From Tangfeifania diversioriginum (GTDB lineage Bacteria; Bacteroidota; Bacteroidia; Bacteroidales; Prolixibacteraceae), in contig CAMCBW010000023.1 of NCBI GenBank assembly GCA_945873105.1, positions 24,106 through 88,105 of the forward strand: a stretch of 64,000 nucleotides of DNA, given 5' to 3'. This document shows positions 16,977 to 26,009 of this stretch, piece after piece (position 1 is the first letter of the stretch; each line of letters opens with the position of its first letter). The notes beneath the pieces were generated by a model. The model was given only the letters and a program-made list of their open reading frames with translations. It was not told where the DNA came from and did not search any database. Both the position numbers and the translations under genes were made by a program.

Positions 16977-18827
16977 CTATTGTATCTTCTTTAATTTGTT
17001 TTGATCACTTTTTTTCATTGAATACAGTTTCTGTATCTCAATGCCGGCAAATACCACGGCAAACAACCCGTGCGTGTCGTTGTCGTAAAATGGTCGGTTC
17101 ATGTAGTAATTGACATCCTCAGAGCACATGGTACCGTAACAGATGTTGTGGACGGTACCGTCTGGTTCAATTTGTGTTTTCAATGCATCCCAACCTTTCA
17201 GGGCATAGGTTTTGAATTTTTTTTCATTGAGCCAACCATTGGTTATACCACGGGCAATGGACATGGTAAAGATGGCCGTACCTGATACCTCTTCCCTTGA
17301 ATCGGGCCGGTCCAATACCTGAAGCCAGAAACCATTTTTGTTTTGAAGTGCAACCAAAGCATCCACATGTTCACGGTAGTGGGCCAGCAGGATTTTGTAG
17401 TTCGGATGATTTTTGGGCAATACTTTCAGCACTTCGGTGGTTGCCCAGATTCCCCAGCCATTGGCCCGCGACCAGTGCGGTAGTTTCACATTTTTCTCTG
17501 AATATTTGGCATGCATGTACAACCGGGCCTCCTTGTCCCAAACCTGTTCATTGAACCTGACCGCCTGGTTTGCAGCATCCTCCAGAAATTGTTTCCGTGC
17601 TTCAGGGGTTGTGGCATATTGTGCCGCCTGAACCAGGAATGGTATTCCCATGAACATGTCGTCGACCCAGGTGGTGTACTTCTCAGGTGTCAAACGGGTG
17701 TAAATGTTGGATCCGGGCAAACGAACCTGCTCATCTTTTGCATATTGCAGCATCCGGTCGATGTATTTTTTGTACAATTCGCGGTTTGTGAAGGAGGGTT
17801 CCTTCCGGAGTTTGTAGATGAACGGCAGGGCAGGGGCAAGGGTAAAATCGAGCAGTGGCGAAAATAGAAATCCGTTGTTGGCCGAGTTGGTGGCGCGCAG
17901 GGTGGTTACCTGGTAGTTGACAAAGGGTGCCCCGTTGATTTGAAAATCGCAAAAATTGGTGGCATATTGATGGTATTTCTGCTCGCCTGTCACCTCTGCC
18001 AGTTGCTGCATGGCCCACGCCAAACCGCCGTTGTGGTAGTTCCAGGTGTAATTTGTGCCCCAGGGAAGCGGATCGATCACATCCCCCAGAATTTCAATTT
18101 TGGGAATCGTCCAGGTAATCAGTTGATCCTTTCCTTCGTACATTTTTCCGAACAACAGCTCTTTTTCGGGTGCATAAATGATCTCTGTTCCTTTCCCATC
18201 AGGATTGGCAAATGGTCCTATGACCAGCCAGTTGGTGAGGGAAGCAATTTTTTTGTCGACATTTGGGACACTTTGCAGGCCAATGAGCGGTTCCCTGGTT
18301 GAATGGTCCACCACCGCCCCTTTCAAACTTGGGGGCTGCAGGTAGACCACCCATTCATTGCCCAATGTGACTGATTTGATCAACAGGCTATTGGCACCTT
18401 TTTTTAGATTCACTGTAAACTGTTCCGCCATTTCGACACTTCGCTCTTCAAACCGGATGTCCGACTTCTGTTTTCCATTTTTTTCGTAAGCAAGGTTTCC
18501 GTTGATCCAGAATTTACAACCATCGTTGTGGGCTGTTTGAATGGTCAGACTGGTATCCCTGGTTACCTGTATTTGCGTAAAGGCATACGCCACTGCACTT
18601 TGCTGCAAACCAAATGTCCTTCCAAAGTCAACGTAATGCAGACCATTGAATTTTGAATTGTTGCTGGTTGTCGTTAGCCGGTATTGAAAAGGAGTATCCC
18701 TGATCAGTTTATCTCCGATCAATCTGACCACCTCCAGTGGATCAGCAACAGCCGCAACATTTTGTTGCCCAAATAAATTGCCTAACGCAGCAAATGTGAA
18801 TACCAGGGTGAGGAGTCTATTCTTCAT
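16977..18827 (-). CDS. Glycoside hydrolase family 88/105-type unsaturated uronyl hydrolase
   Basis: Predicted hydrolase that removes 4,5-unsaturated uronic acid from lyase-generated oligosaccharides. The signal peptide is at residues 1-20. Residues about 20-180 are an extra beta-rich N-terminal part that is not in the minimal enzyme. The (alpha/alpha)6 barrel follows, with 'WVDDMFMGIPFL' (catalytic-type Asp), 'HWSRANGWGIWA' and 'EEVSGTAIFTMSIARG', all characteristic of GH105/YteR-like proteins. At 616 residues it is longer than the usual 370-400 because of the N-terminal extension. It starts 20 bp after the stop of the preceding unassigned gene, so the two are co-transcribed. Its presence implies that a lyase acts earlier in the pathway. 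Confidence 0.88.
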   Translation of the reverse strand: MKNRLLTLVFTFAALGNLFGQQNVAAVADPLEVVRLIGDKLIRDTPFQYRLTTTSNNSKFNGLHYVDFGRTFGLQQSAVAYAFTQIQVTRDTSLTIQTAHNDGCKFWINGNLAYEKNGKQKSDIRFEERSVEMAEQFTVNLKKGANSLLIKSVTLGNEWVVYLQPPSLKGAVVDHSTREPLIGLQSVPNVDKKIASLTNWLVIGPFANPDGKGTEIIYAPEKELLFGKMYEGKDQLITWTIPKIEILGDVIDPLPWGTNYTWNYHNGGLAWAMQQLAEVTGEQKYHQYATNFCDFQINGAPFVNYQVTTLRATNSANNGFLFSPLLDFTLAPALPFIYKLRKEPSFTNRELYKKYIDRMLQYAKDEQVRLPGSNIYTRLTPEKYTTWVDDMFMGIPFLVQAAQYATTPEARKQFLEDAANQAVRFNEQVWDKEARLYMHAKYSEKNVKLPHWSRANGWGIWATTEVLKVLPKNHPNYKILLAHYREHVDALVALQNKNGFWLQVLDRPDSREEVSGTAIFTMSIARGITNGWLNEKKFKTYALKGWDALKTQIEPDGTVHNICYGTMCSEDVNYYMNRPFYDNDTHGLFAVVFAGIEIQKLYSMKKSDQNKLKKIQ

Positions 18828-18846
18828 GCTTAATGGAGTTACTATG

Positions 18847-21162
18847 TTATTTTTTAAAATTCAGGATGCGGCTTTCGCCTGGTTTCAATTGAACTGTTTT
18901 GCCGTTCCACAAGGCATTCTCCCCCAAGGGTTCCTTTGCCTGCCCGGATGATTCTACGTACAACCTTACATTTGCTTCAGAAAGTGTCGGATTTGTAAAT
19001 TTCACGGTCAGCTTGCCGGAATCGTTTTTAATAATTTGATGTTCAATGTGATCGACTGAGTATACCATTGATTTGTCTGGTTGTACGTAGATGCCGGGTA
19101 TTTCGATGTAAGTCAGCAAGAGGGAGGTTTCGGCCCAGGTGGAACCATACATAAGCTCCCCGATTCCTTCGAGCCAGTCGGTCGTATTCACCCGCTCCGA
19201 CATCCACCCGATCTTCATTTTATCGATTGGCCTTGAGGGATGAGACAAGTATTGCGGCAGAATCCTTGCAATATCGCGCAGTAACTCCATGTAAAATTGG
19301 TTTCCCGTTGCCCTGTAGAGTCGCCAGAGGGCAATGCCTGAATAGGTGCAGATTCCGGGAGCGCCATGTTTGTTCTGTGTGTTGGCCACGACAATTCCGG
19401 TGGTTTGAACACCCAATTTTCCCAAAGTAGAGTTTTCCGGAAATTTGTAATCGTACGACATCACCCAGCTTGAAAACTGGTTGGCCATCTCTTCTGCCCG
19501 TTGCAGCCATTTTTTGTCGAGGGTGGATTCGTAAAGCAACGCAAAGGATTCGATCATGGCATAGGATGATTCGCTGTCAGGATTTTGCATGGCATCACCC
19601 GGTCCACCGCAGGTAATGCCTTTTTGAATGTATTTGTCATAGTAATCTTCCGCCGATGCCTCTGCCACCCGCAAGTATTCCGGGTTGTTAAAGTATTTGG
19701 CAGCCAATACCAGTGCTGCCGGAACAATGGCTCCGCTGGTGGAACCACCTACCACCACTTCTCCGGTCTGGCTGTCCACAAAATTTCCGAATTGATGCCA
19801 ATTGTTCCATAGTTTCACAAAAGTATTGGCCACAGTTTGCGTTCCGGCCTTCCATTCGGGTTTTACCAATCTGTTTTGCTTTTCCATCAGCATCAATTGT
19901 TTGATGACGTAGTAGAGCCCGTCTCCACCTTTGCGCACCAGGTGCCAGTTGATGGTATTGGGTTTGCGAATGTCGCCCCCATACCATTTGGTCCCCTTTT
20001 CGCCCATATCCCAAAAAAAACCGGAAGGACTGATGCCGTTGGGGAACAGCCAGTCGAAATTGCGGATGACGTGCTGTTGTGAAGTTTCATTTCCGGCAAA
20101 GAGCAGGGGATAGGTTGAGATCATACCACCTGTCCAGCCAATTTGCCAGTCCTGCAGAAAGTTTTCGCGCATCCCCACTGAGTAATATCCATGTTCTTCC
20201 ACCCAATTTTGCTCGTTGAACTTTGCTTCCTGCAACGAATAGCAAGCGGAGAAAGGGATCAAAGGATTCAGATGGGTCTCTCCTGAAAGATCCTTACGGA
20301 TTTCGGCAAAACGGTTAAATATGCCCTGAATTTGTGGTGAAGCGAAATGATACAACCTGAATTTTACGGTAAACTCATCTCCGGCGCTGAAATCCGGTGC
20401 CCTATCCATCGATTCGGCCTGATTGTCTGTGATGGTATATTTGTAATCCTCCCGGACAACCGGAAGCGTTAAGCTTATCACGGCTGATTTTCGATCGCGT
20501 GATTCTTCAATGCTGATGCCGGTATCACCAAATTTGGTCGCTTGGTTTGTCAGCAACCAAAAGCCGGTTTTTGTGCCTTCCGACTGAAAACCGATTGCCG
20601 GAGTACTCATCGCACCGGAACGTTCCTGGATGCGGGATGGTCCATCGTTGATGTTTAAACGCGGCACATCCGAAATGATCATTGGTTTGTCCGGCCCGAT
20701 GTCGCGTGAATCGAGCAGTTTGGGGGAGTATCGGATCCGGCGTGATTCGTAGCGGTTGCCGTTGTAGGCGGAGGCGGGCAAAAGCACAAAATTTGACTTT
20801 GACCAGTTGTCGAAGGTGAAATCCAAAGAGATACTGGTCTGTGGCGCGGAACCCTCTGTCAATTTAAAATTGAATTCCACCTCCAGGGCATCGGGACGAT
20901 CCGCCGGAACCGATGCCTGGTATCGATAGGTCCACCGACCATTCAGGAATGGAATTTGAGGAGTGGTATTTGGTGCATCAACTGGCAGGCTGAGGTATTC
21001 CAGCGGTTTGTTGTAAAAATTGTAATTGTAACTGGTGAAGCGGATGGAGGACTGGCAATGGCTGTTTTTTAGCCAAAGGTTCAGGTCATGGTTTTGCTGT
21101 GCCACAGCTGGTTCTGCAAGCAATATGGTTAAAACAATTCCTATCTCTTTAAATTTATTCAT
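18847..21162 (-). CDS. Large secreted protein of unknown family, probably an (alpha/alpha)-barrel glycan-active enzyme
   Basis: 771 residues with a signal peptide (IGIVLTILLAEPAVAQQ). I cannot assign a family. Residues to about 290 are beta-rich ('WTYRYQASVPADRPDALEVEF', 'SISLDFTFDNW'), and about 300-690 are helical with tryptophan-rich motifs expected of an (alpha/alpha)6 toroid ('WQIGWTGGMISTYPLLFAG', 'GFFWDMGEKGTKWYGG', 'CGGPGDAMQNPDSESSYAMIE', 'TTDWLEGIGELMYGSTWAE'). A short beta tail ends in 'LKPGESRILNFKK'. This matches the shape of several glycoside hydrolase families. It sits in the operon directly before the GH105-like gene and after a 310-bp gap that holds twin hairpin repeats. A glycosidase or lyase acting on the same polysaccharide is inferred. 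Confidence 0.75.
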   Translation of the reverse strand: MNKFKEIGIVLTILLAEPAVAQQNHDLNLWLKNSHCQSSIRFTSYNYNFYNKPLEYLSLPVDAPNTTPQIPFLNGRWTYRYQASVPADRPDALEVEFNFKLTEGSAPQTSISLDFTFDNWSKSNFVLLPASAYNGNRYESRRIRYSPKLLDSRDIGPDKPMIISDVPRLNINDGPSRIQERSGAMSTPAIGFQSEGTKTGFWLLTNQATKFGDTGISIEESRDRKSAVISLTLPVVREDYKYTITDNQAESMDRAPDFSAGDEFTVKFRLYHFASPQIQGIFNRFAEIRKDLSGETHLNPLIPFSACYSLQEAKFNEQNWVEEHGYYSVGMRENFLQDWQIGWTGGMISTYPLLFAGNETSQQHVIRNFDWLFPNGISPSGFFWDMGEKGTKWYGGDIRKPNTINWHLVRKGGDGLYYVIKQLMLMEKQNRLVKPEWKAGTQTVANTFVKLWNNWHQFGNFVDSQTGEVVVGGSTSGAIVPAALVLAAKYFNNPEYLRVAEASAEDYYDKYIQKGITCGGPGDAMQNPDSESSYAMIESFALLYESTLDKKWLQRAEEMANQFSSWVMSYDYKFPENSTLGKLGVQTTGIVVANTQNKHGAPGICTYSGIALWRLYRATGNQFYMELLRDIARILPQYLSHPSRPIDKMKIGWMSERVNTTDWLEGIGELMYGSTWAETSLLLTYIEIPGIYVQPDKSMVYSVDHIEHQIIKNDSGKLTVKFTNPTLSEANVRLYVESSGQAKEPLGENALWNGKTVQLKPGESRILNFKK

Positions 21163-21472
21163 TGCCTTACGGGATCTCTTTTTTTGTTCAATATTTTCTC
21201 AATTGCGCCGGATAATGGACTTACCACTTTATTAAAATTTGAACACCGGCGCTTTCTTTTCCTTCATCTTTTTACCCCGGCTTAAAAGCCGGGGCTACCA
21301 ATATGCCGTCCCTACGGACCCTGGCTTGAAAGCCAGGGCTACCAAGATGTCGTCCCTACGGGGCTGGAATTACCAATCTTTATGGATGTGCTCGCTATCC
21401 ATTTTTTGTTGGTATTCAATGGCTTATAACTGGTCTACTATGGGAGTAATCTCTTCATTCCCAATTAACCAG
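21163..21472. other. 310-bp gap inside the - strand PUL
   Basis: The gap separates the Tat-exported heparinase-like gene from the 771-codon gene. Its centre (21275-21362) holds two hairpin repeats, described separately. The 21363-21472 side has only a degenerate echo of the repeat ('ggggctgg' then 'taccaat' near 21359-21377). I find no TAnnTTTG box on the - strand before the 771-codon gene, so read-through from upstream or a promoter type I cannot see is needed. Confidence 0.5.
21275..21362. repeat. Two tandem 44-bp units, each with a 9-bp-arm GC-rich hairpin
   Basis: Unit 1 is 21275-21318 and unit 2 is 21319-21362. Each starts with a palindrome: CCCCGGCTT-AA-AAGCCGGGG (21275-21294) and CCCTGGCTT-GA-AAGCCAGGG (21319-21338). 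Each continues with 'gctaccaa-atg-cgtccctacgg'. The stems differ at one pair (C-G in unit 1, T-A in unit 2), so base pairing is preserved. They look like a REP/BIME-type dispersed element; the rest of the window has no further copy that I noticed. Confidence 0.8.
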
Positions 21473-24256
21473 TCATTTGGCTATGGCGGCCCAGGCTGGT
21501 TTTGTTTCTCTCTGTGTGGCCAGCCAATCGGGAATATCGCCAAATGGATAGCCGGCATCGGGAACAAATAAACCTACTTCGCCCTGCCAGCGGTTGACAT
21601 CAATTTCGTTTCCTGATAAGGTCAATTGTTGTGATCCCGAACGGCGAATACTCATCATTTCAGCACTATCCGCTGAATCCTTTTGATTTGCTCCAAAAAC
21701 AATTGAGTCATTTCCCACCTGCACGCCTCCTGGAATTTTCTTCATTTCAGGAGGTGTATTTCCGGGATACATTACCGTGATCATTTCTCCCGTTTGGCCC
21801 GAAATTTCCAACCTGATTCCTTTGGTTTCCTCGTAGCCACCCCTTTCGTGAGACCAGTCCAGATTTTTCATGGTGAAATCAGGATGCGTGCAAAAAATGA
21901 CCAGCTTTTCGAAGTCGATCAGATGATCCTTCCTTACCGGAGTTTCACCGTACGTGTGAAGGCAAAATGCCGCATTTAGTGGTCGGTCGGCCCAGTACTG
22001 GTCGCGAAAGACAAAATAATCCTGATCCTCATTTTTCACCAAAACCACCGTCCGTCGATACACCAGTGGTTCATCAAACTGCAGTTGCGGGTAACGGGCA
22101 TCCCATGTTTCCGGTGGAAGCGGTTCCACTTCGCGAAGCCGTGTGCTTTCAACCTGACCAACTGCAACATCGACTTCCGGTGAAGTCTTAAAAGCGATCA
22201 AGCGTTCATAGCCATCCATGTTGGCAAAAGGCATTTCGTTGGTAAAAAATGCGAGGCGGTTGTGCATGTGTTCCTGTCCGGCACGCGGACGGTAGCTGCA
22301 ATGATGATCTACCACCAGTGGTCGTCCATTGGCGCAATAATGCCAAGCTAATTGATCCCCATGGTAATGACAGCGATTGGGGCCACTTTTAAAACTTAAA
22401 TAGGTTTCACGATTTGTGCCTGGGCGATTGGTGAAAAGCACGCCAAATCCCGGAAATTCCTCAGTCATCCAGCTCTTTACCCTATCCGGGTCCACTTCAA
22501 CGCGAGACATTCCGGTTTTACCGCCTACGTCTGGATGCGAGTCTCCCATGGGCGATCCACGACGAATTTCTCCATCTGGAAAACTAATGCGCTGATAGAA
22601 TTTTATGGAAGCTTCGAGCCGTTCTTTGATGAATTTCATATCAAAACCCAGGTGTTTTTCGCCCATTGCCACAATTTCACTCCAAAGCGACATGCCATAG
22701 TGGCTATAGCCCGGGCACTCCTGTCCGGCTCCTCCTGGTAAGGTGATCGAGTGATAGAGGTCTTCCCTGAACTTATTTTCAGCCAGTTTCCTGAATTTTT
22801 CAAATTGCGGGTGATCCTTCAGATTCGTCGCCAATGCAATGGGAACGAGGTTGTAATCGGTAAAAAAGTTTGGGTTTTCGGGCGAAAAATAGTCCCAGTA
22901 GCTGCCCCAGCAATCGTTGTGGATCAGCGTTTGAAAGCGGATCAAAGTTGTATCGTCCGCCGGCTGGCCTGCATTTTTAAGGGCTGCCTTGCCGATTTGC
23001 CGGATGGTATGGGTCGGATTGGTTTGCTCTGAATCATAGGGATTGGTGCTCCACCATTTGGTCGGTTTTTCACTCCAATCGAGAATATAATCCTGGTTGA
23101 TTTTGTCGAGGTTTTCCCAAACATTTTTTGCAATGTAGTCGGTCTCAGCCGGCAGGAGGGTAGGAGAGAGCCACCAGGTTCGCTGGCCTCTGCGGGTAGC
23201 GCAGCGAACACCGGCATATTTGCCATGCGGTTTTACCACGCATTGCAAACCGTTGTCGTGCGGCCATTTCCATTGGCTGGCTTTCACTGCGACTGCACAG
23301 AGGTGGTGTTTACCATCGGTGGCTGCAAAGGCCCATCCATCTTTAAAATGCTGGTTCCACCTTGGTATTAAATTGATGTACAGCTCTTCTGAAAAACTGA
23401 CGTTTTTTATAGGCAACAAAGACCGGTTTGGTGGAGGCACTACAATGGTTCCATCCCCCCCCGGTCCGTTGTTGAATTGTTTGGATACACCGTTGTTTGG
23501 AGACCATCCATGACTCAGATCCAGTTCCCAATAATCGTCAGCCCCCATTTCATGTTTTTCATGAATCGCTACATGTTCCCATTCCGGGGCCAGCATGATC
23601 TCAATCTCTGAAAAAGAGGTTTTCTCCTTCCTTGTGCCTTTTTCGCCTTCAAAATCGTACCGTAACCGGATTTTCGCGAAAATCGTACCGTCGCCAACAA
23701 TTTCACTGCTGAATTTCTTTAGTTTTTTGTTGGTTTTCCAGAAGCTGTTTCCAGCCATTTGACCATCTGCGAGTTTGATTCCTGCAACAGGGCCCGGGAT
23801 TTCGTGTTTTGCCAGACTTGGAATTTTTACCGAAACTTTTCCATTTTCAAGCAGGAAATATCCTTCCTGCCTTTGAATGGAGACCAACTTTGGGAAGGGT
23901 TTTGGTTGACCTTGTATCAGCTCAAATTCACTGCCTGATCCTGGATCAAGGTTTCCGATGGTCCAGATATTTCTCATTCCATTGATTTCTTCGATCTGGC
24001 AGGGGATTTCCTTTCCTCCCAGTCTGACAATGAATGGTTCAGATGTCCCAATAGCTTTTGTATTTAACCGAACCGGTTCATTGTAAAAGTGAATTGAAGT
24101 CGGATTGAGGATGCAACATTTTGGAATGGGGGAAAGATTGTTTGCTCTGGTAAAGGATGCCATTGTCTGCCAGCAGGTTAAACCGGATACGACTACACCT
24201 GCCTGGCTGATGAATTGCCTTCGGGACAAAGATTTGGCTTTCTGGATTGGCTTCAT
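21473..24256 (-). CDS. Tat-exported heparinase II/III-like protein (putative polysaccharide lyase)
   Basis: 927 residues. The N-terminus carries a twin-arginine signal 'SRRQFISQAG' followed by a hydrophobic stretch, so it is exported folded. A beta-rich part covers about 40-380. A helical toroid follows ('HNDCWGSYWDYFSPENPNFFTDYN', 'GGAGQECPGYSHYGMSLW'). Then comes a heparinase II/III C-terminal type beta-sandwich with the signature 'HYHGDQLAWHYCANGRPLVVDHH' and 'EHMHNRLAF'. This arrangement is that of alginate/heparin/glycuronan lyase-like families, and the His/Tyr residues are candidates for the beta-elimination centre. The exact PL family and substrate are not readable. It lies 90 bp after susD in the PUL and would generate the unsaturated ends that the GH105-like enzyme removes. 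Confidence 0.78.
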   Translation of the reverse strand: MKPIQKAKSLSRRQFISQAGVVVSGLTCWQTMASFTRANNLSPIPKCCILNPTSIHFYNEPVRLNTKAIGTSEPFIVRLGGKEIPCQIEEINGMRNIWTIGNLDPGSGSEFELIQGQPKPFPKLVSIQRQEGYFLLENGKVSVKIPSLAKHEIPGPVAGIKLADGQMAGNSFWKTNKKLKKFSSEIVGDGTIFAKIRLRYDFEGEKGTRKEKTSFSEIEIMLAPEWEHVAIHEKHEMGADDYWELDLSHGWSPNNGVSKQFNNGPGGDGTIVVPPPNRSLLPIKNVSFSEELYINLIPRWNQHFKDGWAFAATDGKHHLCAVAVKASQWKWPHDNGLQCVVKPHGKYAGVRCATRRGQRTWWLSPTLLPAETDYIAKNVWENLDKINQDYILDWSEKPTKWWSTNPYDSEQTNPTHTIRQIGKAALKNAGQPADDTTLIRFQTLIHNDCWGSYWDYFSPENPNFFTDYNLVPIALATNLKDHPQFEKFRKLAENKFREDLYHSITLPGGAGQECPGYSHYGMSLWSEIVAMGEKHLGFDMKFIKERLEASIKFYQRISFPDGEIRRGSPMGDSHPDVGGKTGMSRVEVDPDRVKSWMTEEFPGFGVLFTNRPGTNRETYLSFKSGPNRCHYHGDQLAWHYCANGRPLVVDHHCSYRPRAGQEHMHNRLAFFTNEMPFANMDGYERLIAFKTSPEVDVAVGQVESTRLREVEPLPPETWDARYPQLQFDEPLVYRRTVVLVKNEDQDYFVFRDQYWADRPLNAAFCLHTYGETPVRKDHLIDFEKLVIFCTHPDFTMKNLDWSHERGGYEETKGIRLEISGQTGEMITVMYPGNTPPEMKKIPGGVQVGNDSIVFGANQKDSADSAEMMSIRRSGSQQLTLSGNEIDVNRWQGEVGLFVPDAGYPFGDIPDWLATQRETKPAWAAIAK

Positions 24257-24346
24257 TTTATCAAATTTTTCCTCTAAAAATGGAAAGGTTACCCAAACAA
24301 GAATAACCTTTCCTAAATTGCTAAAAATCAGTCGGTAAATTAAGAA

Positions 24347-25984
24347 TTATTTTTTGTTGAAATCGGTTTCACTAAGTGGGATAGGATAAAAGAAGTTGGC
24401 ATAGGGTGCATTGACATCGGCAACAGCACGATCACCTGCTCCGATTGGTTTGCGGAACATCTGCAGCCAGATAACGCGATCTCCCTCAAATGCCATTTCT
24501 TTGACCCATTCCTGGTCAATCATTTCCCAGTTTGCTTCAGCATCCGTCAAGGGTACATAATTTCCGCTCTTTGCAGTATCCCAGGCACGCTGGCGAACCT
24601 TGTTCAGATCCGAGGCTTGTCCACTTTTGCCGGCCACCTGTTTCAAGGCAGCACGCCACAAATACAATTCTGCGGAGCGGATGATGGGCAGGTTTTGAGG
24701 AGCAGCTGTTTTCGATTGTCCTACGACAGGAACACGGTAATATTTCTTGCTCATAATGACAGGATCTGCTTTGCCTACTTTACCTTCAAAGCCTCTGTTT
24801 ACCAGATAGGTATAATTGTATTTGGTGGTTGACGGCAAAGTATTGTCATATCCCTCGAAACGATGGAACAATTTGGCACGTTTGTCGTTGGTCCAGCTGA
24901 TAGGAGCAGAATTATCAGCCGCCATCATGCCGCAACGTTTCAGCGTTTTGGTGTTTAGTGACCAGATCCACCAGTCGCGCCAGTCATCAGGATTTGGGAA
25001 GATGGCATTGTCGAAATAGTGGTACATGATGTTATGCCTGAAGGCTGTACTTAAATTAATATCAGCATAAAAGCCGTACCAAAGGATTTCAGGACTGTTC
25101 CAGGCAGCTGTGGCACTGTTGTTGATCCAGTTTGTTTCCGGATCGATTTCAAGGGTTCTGGGCATGGCCGTATCATCTAACACAGCGTTTAGTTCGTTCA
25201 GTGCTTCATCGTATTTCCCCATTAGCATCAAGGTACGAGCCAGGTAGGCGCCAGCGGCATGTTTGTTCACCCTGCCGAATTTATAGGCATTGTGCATACC
25301 AGTTTCCCATTTCAGCGGCAGCATAGCTTTGGCATCTGTAAAGTCTTTTACCACCTGTGCATAAATATCCTTGGTAGAAGCCAGGGCGTTGTCCAATGCA
25401 ATATCCAGATTGGTTGGAGTGGTGATTCTCAATGTTAACAACTTTGTATCGTTGGCGCCATCCTTCACATAGGCCGGGGTGTACCAAATCAACAGATGAT
25501 AATAGGCAAGTGCCCTCAAAAAAAGTGCCTCCCCTTTTAGCCGGTTGATGTTTTTTGTTTTGTCTGCATCTGTCGCATTTGGGAATGGATCGCTGTTGAT
25601 GAAGTCAATCATGTTGTTGCAGTAAAGTATTACCTGGTAACAGATTGAATATTTGTCCGTTTGGGTAATTCGTTGCTGGAAGTCCCTTGAATAGGTCACA
25701 TTGGAGGCCCATCCTGGATTCACACTGATCTCCCGCACGATATCGCTTTGTCCAAAGTGGACAAATGGCATAAAATTCCAGCAGGCACTTTCATTTTGAA
25801 TGGTAGAAAGCCTGTATACATTGGCAATCCCCATTTCCATGTCAGGGATAGTCTTCCAGGTAGTTACGGGAGGGGCATCCAGTTCAAAGAATTTCTCGTT
25901 GTTGCATCCCGTGAAGGTTAGAAATAAAGTCAAAGCCAATACCGACATCAACTTTGTCATCTTTATGCTACTTAATATCTTCAT
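24347..25984 (-). CDS. SusD/RagB-family surface glycan-binding lipoprotein
   Basis: 545-residue outer-membrane lipoprotein paired with the SusC encoded 25 bp upstream. The signal peptide ends in the lipobox 'LTFTGC'. SusD features: 'LKGEALFLRALAYYHLLIWYTPAY' in the N-terminal helical part, 'NKHAAGAYLARTLMLMGKYDEAL' in the TPR-like core, and a C-terminal 'SAELYLWRAALKQVAGKSGQASDLNKVRQRAW' with 'EMAFEGDRVIWLQMFR'. A second possible start lies at 25960 and would shorten the n-region. It is induced together with susC, presumably by the divergent HTCS. Confidence 0.95.
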   Translation of the reverse strand: MKILSSIKMTKLMSVLALTLFLTFTGCNNEKFFELDAPPVTTWKTIPDMEMGIANVYRLSTIQNESACWNFMPFVHFGQSDIVREISVNPGWASNVTYSRDFQQRITQTDKYSICYQVILYCNNMIDFINSDPFPNATDADKTKNINRLKGEALFLRALAYYHLLIWYTPAYVKDGANDTKLLTLRITTPTNLDIALDNALASTKDIYAQVVKDFTDAKAMLPLKWETGMHNAYKFGRVNKHAAGAYLARTLMLMGKYDEALNELNAVLDDTAMPRTLEIDPETNWINNSATAAWNSPEILWYGFYADINLSTAFRHNIMYHYFDNAIFPNPDDWRDWWIWSLNTKTLKRCGMMAADNSAPISWTNDKRAKLFHRFEGYDNTLPSTTKYNYTYLVNRGFEGKVGKADPVIMSKKYYRVPVVGQSKTAAPQNLPIIRSAELYLWRAALKQVAGKSGQASDLNKVRQRAWDTAKSGNYVPLTDAEANWEMIDQEWVKEMAFEGDRVIWLQMFRKPIGAGDRAVADVNAPYANFFYPIPLSETDFNKK

Positions 25985-26009
25985 GACAATTAAATTTTAA
26001 AATTTTAGA

